In this document: one piece after another, positions 26,259-35,000 of the stretch
How the letters are laid out: each line of letters starts with the position of its first letter
Numbering within the stretch: position 1 is the first letter of the stretch
Assembly: GCA_021776595.1 (NCBI GenBank)
Contig: JAJFFP010000069.1
Location: 1-36,258, forward strand
From: Robiginitomaculum sp.
Lineage (GTDB): Bacteria > Pseudomonadota > Alphaproteobacteria > Caulobacterales > Maricaulaceae
DNA: 36,258 bases
Reading direction: 5' to 3'
Position numbers and translations under genes: made by a program
Notes under the pieces: model-generated
The model's input: the letters and a program-made list of their open reading frames with translations, nothing else
Database searches by the model: none
Told to the model about the DNA's origin: nothing

Positions 26259-28742
26259 ATGTTTCTTAACCGCATATCTGGAGCTGTTTTCTTTTGCTTG
26301 CTCCCCGGCTTGATTGCCGTGGCTCTATTGGGCACGCCCGCGCTCGTTCAAGCCGCCGCGATCAAAACCTATATTGTTGATCTGCCCGCCCTAAAACTGG
26401 AGCGTTCACTGACCCAGCTTGCCAGGCAAATCGATATTTCCATTGATTTTTCTGCGATTGATTTAAAGGCAGATAAGCAGCAGGCTATCATCGGTCTTTT
26501 CACACAGGAAGAAGCGCTGGGTGCCATTCTGAGAGACACGCAATACAGTTTTGTAAAAGCAGGCACTGGTGCCTATCGCATCATCCTTGCCCCACCAAAA
26601 CACAAATTACCTCATGCTAAATCAAAGTCATCAACAGGTGGAGAAGCGCAAAATACAGAAGAAACCATTATTGTGCGCGCAACCAAACGCGCCGGTGTGG
26701 CGTCACGATTACCAATGAGTATTAGCGTCACTAATGGTGACGAACTCGAATTGTTGCAGATTACAGATACGAATGCTCTGGCCCTGCATACCGCCGGCAT
26801 GTCATCGACCAATCTGGGGCCCAGTCGCAACAAAATTTTTATTCGCGGTATTTCAGATGGCAGCTTTACCGGGCGGCAACAGGCGACCATTGGCGCCTAT
26901 CTTGATAATATCCGTTTGAATTATAATGAGCCTGACCCATATTTGCAGATGGAGGACGTTGACCATGTTGAAGTTCTACGTGGTCCGCAAGGGACACTCT
27001 ATGGCGCGGGGTCGCTTGGCGGGCTCTACCGGGTTATTACCAATGCCCCGGTTATGAATAAATACTTTGCCTCTATCAGGTTGGGCACTTCATTTACTAA
27101 AAATGGCGGCCTGAATGGCCGTCTGAGTTCAACCATCAATATTCCTTTGCTCGACGATAAACTGGCTGTGCGGGTGACCGGCTATCTTGACCACATGACT
27201 GGCTATATTGATGATAACAGACTGGGAGAAAAAAACGTCAATACCACAAACGTATTTGGGGCGCGTGGCAGGATTATGTGGAATATTGGTGATAATTGGC
27301 AAATGACAGCCGGTCTTAATTTTCAAGATGTTATCGCTGATGACACGCAATATTACCAGACAGATTTGGGGCCTTACCAGCGTAAGAATTACATCAGGGA
27401 GCCCCATGAGGATGATTATTACAACCCATATGTTGATCTGAAAGCGGCCTATCAATGGGGTGATTTTGTTTCCTCCACTTCATTGGTTCATCGCACCATC
27501 GGAGATGTTACAGATGCCTCAACGGCGATACCTGTTATTACTGGCCTGCCGGTTATAGCCAGTCCTTTTGACATGAACCGTACCATTAACATGTTGACCA
27601 ATGAAACTCGTTTCGTATCACGCACAGGCGGGCGATTTGACTGGTTGATCGGCTCATTCGTATCCCAACGGCATGAAACCTATGTCTCTACTTTAACGGT
27701 GCCTGGCTCGGCATCTTTGCTTGTAGGCGGAGCGGTTGATGGAGATATTAGGTTCTCAGAAAACAGACAGGAACGCACCAATGAAGTGGCAGCCTTTGGC
27801 GAGGCTACAGCGCACCTGCCCTTGCGTTTTGATCTCACGGCTGGCATTCGCTGGTTTCACTCTGACGAGCGCAGCCGTGCCGTTATCGGTGGTTCATTGG
27901 GGGCAAATCGGGTTACCCGGTCTGGCAAAAGTAAGGATCGGGGGTTTACGCCAAAATACGTTCTTAGCCACCGCCTTAATGATCAAAGCCTGCTCTATGT
28001 GCAACGCACTGAAGGCTATCGCCCTGGGGGTATCAATCTAAATAGTCCCGACAGCGTATTTTTTGAAAACGATGAAACTGAAAACGATCAGGATCAGCGC
28101 TTTGAACCTGATAAATTGATTATGTATGAAAGTGGTGGCAAGTTTGCGTTTGCCAGAGGCGATCTGCAAATTGATTTTTCCGCGTTCACCTTCAAATGGA
28201 ATGATATTCAGTCGGACCAGATATTGCCCGATGGTTTTTCGTTTATTCTTAATGCTGGCTATATTCGCAGCCGGGGTTTGGAACTGGATGTTCGGGTTAG
28301 GCCGATGCCGGGCCTGAAAATTGATGGTAACATCGCCTTTAATGATGCGGATCTGGTCATTGCCAATCCCTTTCTTGGGGCCAACCCCAATAATCAACTG
28401 CCCAGCATTCCGCAACTGGCCGGAGGCGTTTCCACAGAATATACCTGGTCGGCATGGGCCGATAATTCCTGGCAGCTCAGCACAGATTTTAGCTATACGG
28501 GCAAGTCGCACCTTACCTTTTCCAGCCTGGATAATCGCCATGCCCAACGCTCAAGGATACTCAATGCCCGATTGGCCCTTGATAGCCCTTCCGGCTGGCA
28601 GGCTTCGCTTTACGTTCGCAATATTCTGAATGAAAAAGCCAATACTTTTGCATTTGGCAATCCCTTTAGTTTTCGCCAGACTCTACAGCATACACCACCC
28701 GTTCCCCTGACGGTTGGGATGTCGCTGAATGTAGAGTTTTGA
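26259..28742 (+). CDS. TonB-dependent receptor with STN signalling domain
   Basis: The outer-membrane receptor has 827 residues: a signal peptide to about VQAAA (residue 34), an STN (secretin/TonB N-terminal) signalling domain (about 38-110), a TonB-box region (EETIIVRATKR, about 134-144), a plug (ISVTNGDEL ... DHVEVLRGPQGTLYGAGSLGGLYRVIT) and a 22-strand-type barrel ending in the terminal Phe of GMSLNVEF. The STN domain is diagnostic of transducer receptors that signal through FecR and FecI, both encoded directly upstream. The ligand may be an iron chelate or another nutrient; the sequence does not decide. ATG 26259 or GTG 26253 could be the start; neither has a clear Shine-Dalgarno. Confidence 0.95.
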   Translation: MFLNRISGAVFFCLLPGLIAVALLGTPALVQAAAIKTYIVDLPALKLERSLTQLARQIDISIDFSAIDLKADKQQAIIGLFTQEEALGAILRDTQYSFVKAGTGAYRIILAPPKHKLPHAKSKSSTGGEAQNTEETIIVRATKRAGVASRLPMSISVTNGDELELLQITDTNALALHTAGMSSTNLGPSRNKIFIRGISDGSFTGRQQATIGAYLDNIRLNYNEPDPYLQMEDVDHVEVLRGPQGTLYGAGSLGGLYRVITNAPVMNKYFASIRLGTSFTKNGGLNGRLSSTINIPLLDDKLAVRVTGYLDHMTGYIDDNRLGEKNVNTTNVFGARGRIMWNIGDNWQMTAGLNFQDVIADDTQYYQTDLGPYQRKNYIREPHEDDYYNPYVDLKAAYQWGDFVSSTSLVHRTIGDVTDASTAIPVITGLPVIASPFDMNRTINMLTNETRFVSRTGGRFDWLIGSFVSQRHETYVSTLTVPGSASLLVGGAVDGDIRFSENRQERTNEVAAFGEATAHLPLRFDLTAGIRWFHSDERSRAVIGGSLGANRVTRSGKSKDRGFTPKYVLSHRLNDQSLLYVQRTEGYRPGGINLNSPDSVFFENDETENDQDQRFEPDKLIMYESGGKFAFARGDLQIDFSAFTFKWNDIQSDQILPDGFSFILNAGYIRSRGLELDVRVRPMPGLKIDGNIAFNDADLVIANPFLGANPNNQLPSIPQLAGGVSTEYTWSAWADNSWQLSTDFSYTGKSHLTFSSLDNRHAQRSRILNARLALDSPSGWQASLYVRNILNEKANTFAFGNPFSFRQTLQHTPPVPLTVGMSLNVEF

Positions 28743-29060
28743 ATTTTGAATATATCTGAAAACCCATTGGCGATTATGACAAACCCAACATAGCTTTTTA
28801 GCACTTCTTCATGGCCTCTGGCCTGGCGCATTCAGCAAAGAAATTTGTTATGGCACTCAGGCACAGCCAAGTCTCAAATGATGGGCCTGTTGATGGATGG
28901 GCTTGTGGATGGATAGCACCATCCGGATTTGTGTTTTTCCATCCCTCGAAACATGGAGGGCAACTTGCCGGTAATATACCTTGCAAGCGCCAGCGTTGGA
29001 TAAGGTTTGGCAATCCCCCCACCCTGAAAAACTTAATGCGGCCAATTTCTCTGGCCGCTT
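28743..29060. other. Non-coding region after the TonB receptor
   Basis: No frame here has convincing protein character on either strand. GGCCTCTGGCC and GGCCAATTTCTCTGGCC are short imperfect dyads. The stretch leads into a cluster of palindromic repeats and looks like decayed intergenic DNA. Confidence 0.4.
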
Positions 29061-29061
29061 T

Positions 29062-29179
29062 CCTCTCCCTTGAGGGAGAGGAGTAAGATGAGGGGATGGG
29101 GCGTTATAAGGCATATCTGTGCCGGTGCGTTTATCAACTCACAAGCCCCTCACCCCGCCCCTCTCCCCAAGGAGAGGGG
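29062..29179. repeat. Paired-palindrome intergenic element
   Basis: Two GC-rich hairpins bound the element: CCTCTCCCT/AGGGAGAGG (62-70 and 73-81 of 29000) and CCCCTCTCC/GGAGAGGGG (29158-29166 and 29171-29179). The inner GATGAGGGG and CCCCTCACC are also complementary, so the whole can fold as a REP- or MITE-like unit. Elements of the type CCCTCACCC...CTCTCCCC are common in proteobacterial intergenic DNA. Confidence 0.7.
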
Positions 29180-29216
29180 GAAGTTATCCCTTGCATAAGA
29201 CCATCAGGGTCACATC

Positions 29217-29335
29217 AAGGGGCACACACTACCCCTTAATGCCCCTCACGCTGTCAATGAAATGCCCCTAAAGTGATCCTTATCGCGCTTTTATGGACCC
29301 ATAAATCAGGCTTATTGACCCTTAATGACCCTAAT
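29217..29335. repeat. Degenerate repeat region with 10-bp units, copy B
   Basis: AAGGGGCA (29217), ATGCCCC (29239 and 29262), GGACCCATAA (29295-29304) and tandem TTGACCCTTA and ATGACCCTAA units (29314-29333) recur in the order seen near the left end of the window (4-131). Confidence 0.5.
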
Positions 29336-29600
29336 CGAAACGGGGATAATAACTTTATTGGTGCTATCGCCTGTCGGCACCATGAGCACACTAATCCCCA
29401 CCCATGCAAAGCAAGCTATACTGGTGCAATTTGAGATCACTGGGCATGTTCCCTGCGCTCTGATAGCGAGGCTTGCCATCGCGATAACACAAAGAAAACG
29501 GCTCATGTAGCGGGAGCCAGCACCACTATAGCACAACTAAAACTGCTCAGAAAGGCGGCGCCAGAACGGCGTTATTCGAGGCCGCTTCGCGGCACCCCAG

Positions 29601-29620
29601 AGCCTGCGCCGGCGCAGGCT
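29601..29620. repeat. 20-bp perfect palindrome
   Basis: AGCCTGCGCCGGCGCAGGCT is fully self-complementary, 25 bp from the 3' end of the tRNA gene. With the neighbouring GCCGCTTCGCGGC hairpin it forms a REP-like cluster that could also end tRNA transcription on the minus strand. Confidence 0.7.
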
Positions 29621-29644
29621 GGGAATGAGGCGGAAAAGAAAAAT

Positions 29645-29720
<76 letters not shown>

Positions 29721-29829
29721 ATACCATTATCTGGCTATGCAACATATCTTTGCTATGCGCTTTTGCAAGAGGGCAATCGGTATGTATGGATACACCAAGG
29801 AGATGTCTCCACAATGATAGAACACATGA

Positions 29830-30156
29830 CTAATTGGTGACATGCCCGCGTAATTCACACTCTCTAAGCAACATACCCAGCACACCATGTTTTGATTGGG
29901 CGGCTGTGACAATCTCGGCAAAAGATTTGCTGGCAAGAGAGCTGCCCAACTTGCATAAATCATTGATATGTTGCGTAAGTAACAGGCGCAGGGCTTGATC
30001 GCTGAGTTTGTCAAGCTGGGGCAGGTCCTGGGCTTCACGTTCAATGCGGTCCAGGCGTTCGTCAAGAGATTCCATAAATGCTCGCTCGTATGGGTGATGG
30101 CAGTCGTGTTTGTCATTGTCTGCGAACGCAACCAATGCAGCTTTTGACAAGCGCAC
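29830..30156 (-). CDS. Hypothetical small helical protein downstream of the LuxR gene
   Basis: The frame encodes about 108 residues rich in charged helices (FMESLDERLDRIEREAQDLPQLDKLS ... LLTQHINDLCKLG), which looks coding, unlike the overlapping frame. I recognise no family. The start is unsure: GTG 30156, ATG 30075 or TTG 30192 are possible, none with a good ribosome binding site. The TTG lies inside a lux-box-like dyad and is therefore less likely. It follows the LuxR-type gene on the same strand and may be its regulatory target or co-transcribed partner. Confidence 0.5.
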   Translation of the reverse strand: MRLSKAALVAFADNDKHDCHHPYERAFMESLDERLDRIEREAQDLPQLDKLSDQALRLLLTQHINDLCKLGSSLASKSFAEIVTAAQSKHGVLGMLLRECELRGHVTN

Positions 30157-30182
30157 ATGTAGGGGGAATATGGAGTAGTTAA

Positions 30183-30202
30183 ACCTGTCCAATCAGACAG
30201 GA
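30183..30202. promoter_or_regulatory. lux-box-like inverted repeat
   Basis: ACCTGTCCAATCAGACAGGA contains the dyad CCTGTC-N6-GACAGG with CTG-N10-CAG spacing, the same as the classical 20-bp lux box. It lies between the LuxR-type gene and the small hypothetical gene. It could be an operator for the latter; a weak terminator hairpin for luxR is the alternative. Confidence 0.45.
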
Positions 30203-30233
30203 TCAACTTTAACGCTTTGTAATCTTCGGGTTT

Positions 30234-30980
30234 TCAGATCAGAATTTGCAAAGTGCGTATGGCTTCGACAACGGCTTGCAGCCGCGTTGACACTTTCATT
30301 TTTTTCTTGGCATTTTCAATATGATAGTGAACAGTCCGTTCGGATATTTCAAGAAGTTGAGCGATTTCCCAATCCGTTTTCCCTTTGGCAACCCAACTTA
30401 GTGCTTCACGTTCACGGTCTGAAAGGATTCTCTGCGGATTGGGATAAGAAGTTGTTGATTCGGGATTAAGCACGCAGGCCCTTCGATAAAACGTCAAAAC
30501 AGCCATTTCCAGTATGAGGCGCTCGGTTGCGTTAATTTTTTTGAAATCTCCGGCAATCAGCATCAGGGTAGGGCGGTTATTGCGACCTTTAAGCGGGTAA
30601 CAATACCCATGATTCATGCCAAATTTTTGTATCTGGATAAAGACTTTACGCCCACGTGGGCTAAGAAGTTTTTCATGATAAACCTTCTCTAAAGGCATTG
30701 GTTTGCAAGCCAGTTGCGCAGTGCGAAAAAGAGGGCTGACGAACAGACTTTTGCTGGCAAAATATTCTTCAAGAAAGGCATCCGGCACGGTGCCTAAAAT
30801 CAAGTTCTCCCGCCAGTCATTGCTGACATGGCGAATTTCGGCAATGGCAAATGGCCCCAATACCATTTCATCCAGATATTGGCGGAAGGTTGCGACCAGA
30901 GCATCATTACTTGGAGCATGAACAAGTTCCAGAACAATATCTGGCAGGCAGGCATCGCGGCTGGTGGCAGCGGCGCTCAT
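30234..30980 (-). CDS. LuxR-family transcriptional regulator with autoinducer-binding-like domain
   Basis: The 248-residue protein has an N-terminal ligand-binding domain of LuxR/TraR type (about 15-170) and a C-terminal LuxR HTH (186-245, LSDREREALSWVAKGKTDWEIAQLLEISERTVHYHI). Aligned to TraR, Tyr61 and Pro71 equivalents are kept (Tyr73, Pro83), but the AHL-contacting Asp70 is Ser82, Trp57 is Phe69 and Trp85 is Leu97. That suggests a ligand other than a standard acyl-homoserine lactone, or none. No luxI gene is in the window, so it is a solo. GGAGGGA precedes the ATG at 30980. A lux-box-like dyad lies just past its stop. Confidence 0.92.
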   Translation of the reverse strand: MSAAATSRDACLPDIVLELVHAPSNDALVATFRQYLDEMVLGPFAIAEIRHVSNDWRENLILGTVPDAFLEEYFASKSLFVSPLFRTAQLACKPMPLEKVYHEKLLSPRGRKVFIQIQKFGMNHGYCYPLKGRNNRPTLMLIAGDFKKINATERLILEMAVLTFYRRACVLNPESTTSYPNPQRILSDREREALSWVAKGKTDWEIAQLLEISERTVHYHIENAKKKMKVSTRLQAVVEAIRTLQILI

Positions 30981-31033
30981 GCGTAGTCCCTCCGTGTGGT
31001 AATATAGCATAATTTATACGTGTGGGAAAGGGG

Positions 31034-31381
31034 TCAATCGGGTTCTGAACCTGGTGCCAGGGTCAGGTGCAGGCCATTAAAACCGGGACGCATCAATATC
31101 TGGCAGGAGAGGCGGGAATTATCCTGCACCTCAAAGGCCTCGTCCAGCATATTTTCTTCTTCTTCGGTCGGCGGCACCAGCTTGTCTAACCAGGCTGGAT
31201 CAACATAAACGTGGCAGGTGGCGCAGGCGCACGCACCGCCGCATTCGGCCTTGATCGGCAAGCCATAATCGCGAATCACCTCCATGGCGCGCCAACCCCC
31301 AAGGGCGAGTAGTGCATGGTCCTTGCCGTCCTGTGTGGTGACGTTAAGGATGATTTCCAGGTCTTGATTTTGTGTGCTCAT
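31034..31381 (-). CDS. [2Fe-2S] ferredoxin, adrenodoxin/putidaredoxin type
   Basis: The 115-residue electron carrier binds one [2Fe-2S] cluster through Cys47, Cys53, Cys56 and Cys93 (C-x5-C-x2-C...C), the spacing of vertebrate-type ferredoxins; Cys51 is extra. The acidic stretch PPTEEEENMLDEA matches the partner-docking helix of adrenodoxin-like proteins. It would carry electrons from a reductase to monooxygenases or Fe-S assembly. It is the last gene of a minus-strand group FNR-like, GST, ferredoxin, with only 41 bp to the GST stop. The reductase two genes upstream is the obvious partner. Confidence 0.95.
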   Translation of the reverse strand: MSTQNQDLEIILNVTTQDGKDHALLALGGWRAMEVIRDYGLPIKAECGGACACATCHVYVDPAWLDKLVPPTEEEENMLDEAFEVQDNSRLSCQILMRPGFNGLHLTLAPGSEPD

Positions 31382-31422
31382 GGCGCCGATTAACGTGTCT
31401 GCGATAGCGTTGCAAGGGGGGA

Positions 31423-32013
31423 TTACCCGTTTAGCTGCTCAGCGGTACGGTCCAGCCAGCGGCGTAAGGTTTCATAGGGTTGCAGCGAAAAGCCGCCTTC
31501 GGGGGCGACATGGGTGTAGGCATAAAGAGCGATATCTGCAAGGCTGAACTGATAACCCGCAAACCATTTCTGGTTATGCAAAGTGCGCTCCATCAGGGCC
31601 AAGGCATCCTGGCCCTTTTCGGTAAGGGCCGGATCAATATCCGCATCTTTCATACCGCGATACTGGATCAAAGCCCGGCGCACGGCAATGGCTGGTTCAT
31701 GGGTATACTGCTCCCAAAACAGCCAGGAATACATTTGGGCGCGGTCAAATGGATCGGGGGGAATGAGTGTAGAGCCTTCAGCAAGATACAGCATAATAGC
31801 ATTGGATTGCGACAAGGCGCGGCCAGTCGCAAAAGTAATGGCCGGCACTTGCCCGCCTGGGTTAACTGTATCCAGATAGTTTTCTGTCCTAGAAGCGCCA
31901 TCAAAGATAGGCACCTCAATCCAGTCATAATCCAGGCCCAGAATATCAGCGACCATGCGCACTTTCTCGCAATTTCCTGATCCGGTAAAACCATAGAGCT
32001 TGAAATGGTCCAT
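31423..32013 (-). CDS. Glutathione S-transferase family protein
   Basis: The 196-residue protein has an N-terminal thioredoxin-fold domain (KLYGFTGSGNCEKVRMVADILGLDYDW, then GQVPAITFATGRALSQSNAIMLYLAEG, the cis-Pro and SNAI glutathione-binding motif) and a C-terminal helical domain ending SLADIALYAYTHVAPEGGF...LRRWLDR. GSTs of this kind act on electrophiles or peroxides in the cytoplasm. ATG 32013 is preferred because GAGGGT lies upstream; ATG 32028 would add five residues. It sits between the ferredoxin and its reductase, 17 bp after the latter. Confidence 0.92.
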   Translation of the reverse strand: MDHFKLYGFTGSGNCEKVRMVADILGLDYDWIEVPIFDGASRTENYLDTVNPGGQVPAITFATGRALSQSNAIMLYLAEGSTLIPPDPFDRAQMYSWLFWEQYTHEPAIAVRRALIQYRGMKDADIDPALTEKGQDALALMERTLHNQKWFAGYQFSLADIALYAYTHVAPEGGFSLQPYETLRRWLDRTAEQLNG

Positions 32014-32030
32014 TGGACTGACCCTCATAC

Positions 32031-33113
<1,083 letters not shown>

Positions 33114-33221
33114 TTACGGCGCAGATACACCAAGATCAAGCCTGTTGCCACCTGTGCGTTCAGGCTTGCCAGTTGCGCAACATTCTATAGGTTCCGCCGC
33201 GATAACCGCGAGAAGTAATCG

Positions 33222-33551
33222 ATGACCCAATATGCCTCTGATCCGCGACGCAATACTGGCGCGCAATGCCAGACCATGGAAAATGTGCGTTATGAAATCG
33301 ACCGTCTTGATCGTTTGCTGGTCAAATTGCTCAAAGAGCGTCAGGATTATATGGATGCGGCGGCACGGATAAAGCGGGATCGCCATGTGGTGCGCGATGA
33401 GGCCCGTATTAAAGACGTGGTAGATAAGGTGTTGCAGAGTGCAAAACGCGAAGGGTTAAGCCCCGATATTGCCGAGCCGGTCTGGCGCACCATGATTGAA
33501 CGCTGTATCGCTTATGAGCTTTCGCGCTGGGACGAGATACGCAAAGCCTGA
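33222..33551 (+). CDS. Chorismate mutase, AroQ type
   Basis: The 109-residue all-helical protein carries the AroQ signature YEIDRLDRLLVKLLKER ... DAAARIKRDRHVVRDEARIKDVV ... VWRTMIERCIAYELSRW. It should convert chorismate to prephenate for Phe and Tyr synthesis; a PchB-like isochorismate-pyruvate lyase is the alternative for such short stand-alone members. The active-site Arg, Lys and Gln/Glu positions are present in the expected helices. GAGAAG precedes the ATG. Its 3' end overlaps the convergent Hpt gene by 40 bp. Confidence 0.9.
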   Translation: MTQYASDPRRNTGAQCQTMENVRYEIDRLDRLLVKLLKERQDYMDAAARIKRDRHVVRDEARIKDVVDKVLQSAKREGLSPDIAEPVWRTMIERCIAYELSRWDEIRKA

Positions 33552-33892
33552 ATACGCATTTTATAGGTATGTTGGTCGATAAATTTCAGGGCCTCATTAA
33601 TAGACGCCTGTACATCCTGCGCAGCCACAGACCGGCCCGTAGGGGCCAAACGGGTCGCTGCTTCCGCTGCGGAACAGGCCTTTGCCAGTTTATGGGCACC
33701 AATGCTACGGGCTGAGCCTTTCAGGGAATGTGCCGCCGAAGCCCAGCTTTCCTCATCGGCTTTGGGGTCCAAAAGGCGCATCCACATTTCCACTTGCTGG
33801 CGAAATAGAGCAAAGACCTCATCCTCCAGCGCCAAATCCCCACCGCTATATAATTTCAAATGTTCCAGATCTATGGCAGGTTCTGCACTCAT
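33512..33892 (-). CDS. Histidine phosphotransfer (Hpt) protein
   Basis: The 126-residue helical protein has the Hpt core AAHSLKGSARSIGAHKLAKAC with phospho-acceptor His55. Stand-alone Hpt proteins pass phosphate from the receiver of a hybrid histidine kinase to a response regulator. The hybrid kinase at 6.6 kb has no Hpt domain of its own and is one possible partner, though others may exist elsewhere. The 3' end overlaps the convergent chorismate mutase gene by 40 bp. The last 25 residues (YKMRIQALRISSQRESS) read into that antisense overlap. Confidence 0.9.
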   Translation of the reverse strand: MSAEPAIDLEHLKLYSGGDLALEDEVFALFRQQVEMWMRLLDPKADEESWASAAHSLKGSARSIGAHKLAKACSAAEAATRLAPTGRSVAAQDVQASINEALKFIDQHTYKMRIQALRISSQRESS

Positions 33893-34000
33893 GGTTTTTC
33901 TTGTGCTTTAGCGGTTTAACGTGAATGATCTGTTCAGCTTGGCTTCATCTTGGTTAATTTAACCTTATATCTTCCATAAATCTCATGATTGGAGGTCATT

Positions 34001-34942
34001 ATGCGTAATCGGTATCTACTCTCGGCTGGGGCCTTGGGCATTCTAGTATTGGTTACCGGGGCAATGGTTGGCGTGGCGCAAGCCGACGAGGTGGAGCGTT
34101 TCACCCCTCCAAGAATGGCTGTGCATAATGGCGATGGTGCCAGACAAAACCGGCGTAATAACGATCATAATGTGAACCGCAATGTGAACCGTAACCACCA
34201 GGGCAATCGAGGGAATCGACGCCAAAATCGTAATCGCAACCGCGATGGCAGTCATAATGCCAATAATGGTGGTGGGTATAATTACAACCAAAATGCCAAC
34301 AATAATCATAATAATGGAAACAGTGCACGCCATGTGCGCCGTGATACCCGGCAAGAACGCCGTCATGCACGCCGCGATGCCAAGCATTACAGTAACCCGG
34401 CCAGGCATGAACGCCGACATGCCCGTGATGAGCGCCGTCACGACCGACGTCATTACCGCGAGGAACGCCGCCAGAACCGCCGTCATTATTATGGCGGACG
34501 CAATTATTCCAGTTTCTCTTTGGGACTGGGCTATGGTGGTTATGGGTATGGCCGCAACTATTTTGGCAACCGGTATGGTTACCCCTATTATAATGATTAC
34601 GACCTGTTTCCCTGGTGGTATGGCAATAATTTTGGCTATCGGACTAGAAACGGTTATCGTACAGGGTATGGGCACATTGGGCACTCCAACATCTATTGCA
34701 CAGACCCTTATCACCAAAGTTATGGTGTGAATTGGGGCGGCAGTTACCGTGATCAATATGCCTATAGTGAATATACTGATGGCACCTATGGCGGCGTTGA
34801 TGTGCGTGACTGTCACCGTGAAACCCATCGCGGGGTTTATGGTCGCCGTGCCGCTATTGTTTCATCAATGGTTTGTTTTAGTCCGGCCTCTGGTGACTAT
34901 GTGGAATCCGGCGCACAAACGCTGGTTAGTTACGTGCACTAA
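34001..34942 (+). CDS. Exported Asn/Arg/His-rich, Gly/Tyr-rich protein
   Basis: The 313-residue precursor has a signal peptide (YLLSAGALGILVLVTGAMVGVAQA). A low-complexity section follows (about 45-165) of Asn, Arg, His and Asp repeats (NRNRDGSHNANNGG, RHERRHARDERRHDRRH), then a Gly/Tyr-rich patch (LGLGYGGYGYGRNYFG) and a more ordered C-terminus with two cysteines (DPYHQSYGVNWGG ... VRDCHRETH). I recognise no family with certainty. The basic, His-rich part could bind metals, nucleic acid or polyanions; this is inference. GGAGGT lies 4 nt before the ATG at 34001. Confidence 0.8.
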   Translation: MRNRYLLSAGALGILVLVTGAMVGVAQADEVERFTPPRMAVHNGDGARQNRRNNDHNVNRNVNRNHQGNRGNRRQNRNRNRDGSHNANNGGGYNYNQNANNNHNNGNSARHVRRDTRQERRHARRDAKHYSNPARHERRHARDERRHDRRHYREERRQNRRHYYGGRNYSSFSLGLGYGGYGYGRNYFGNRYGYPYYNDYDLFPWWYGNNFGYRTRNGYRTGYGHIGHSNIYCTDPYHQSYGVNWGGSYRDQYAYSEYTDGTYGGVDVRDCHRETHRGVYGRRAAIVSSMVCFSPASGDYVESGAQTLVSYVH

Positions 34943-34957
34943 CCACTGGTATATCCA

Positions 34958-35000
34958 ATTACCGTGTCGGCAGTATTTCAAAAGTTGCCGACACGGTAAT
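34958..35000. terminator. Perfect 15-bp inverted repeat, possible bidirectional terminator
   Basis: ATTACCGTGTCGGCA (34958-34972) and its complement (34986-35000) flank a 13-nt loop. It overlaps the last codons of the SIMPL-domain gene and lies just after the convergent low-complexity gene, the expected place for a shared terminator. There is no T-tract. Confidence 0.5.

Noticed and set aside
28811-29086. Plus-strand frame of about 91 codons after the TonB receptor, and its minus-strand counterpart
   Set aside because: Neither has a ribosome binding site or recognisable motif, and the plus frame runs into a palindromic repeat.
29727-30206. Overlapping 159-codon minus-strand frame
   Set aside because: Its composition (many Cys, Trp, His, Pro without pattern) is typical of a shadow frame, while the alternative frame has ordered charged helices.
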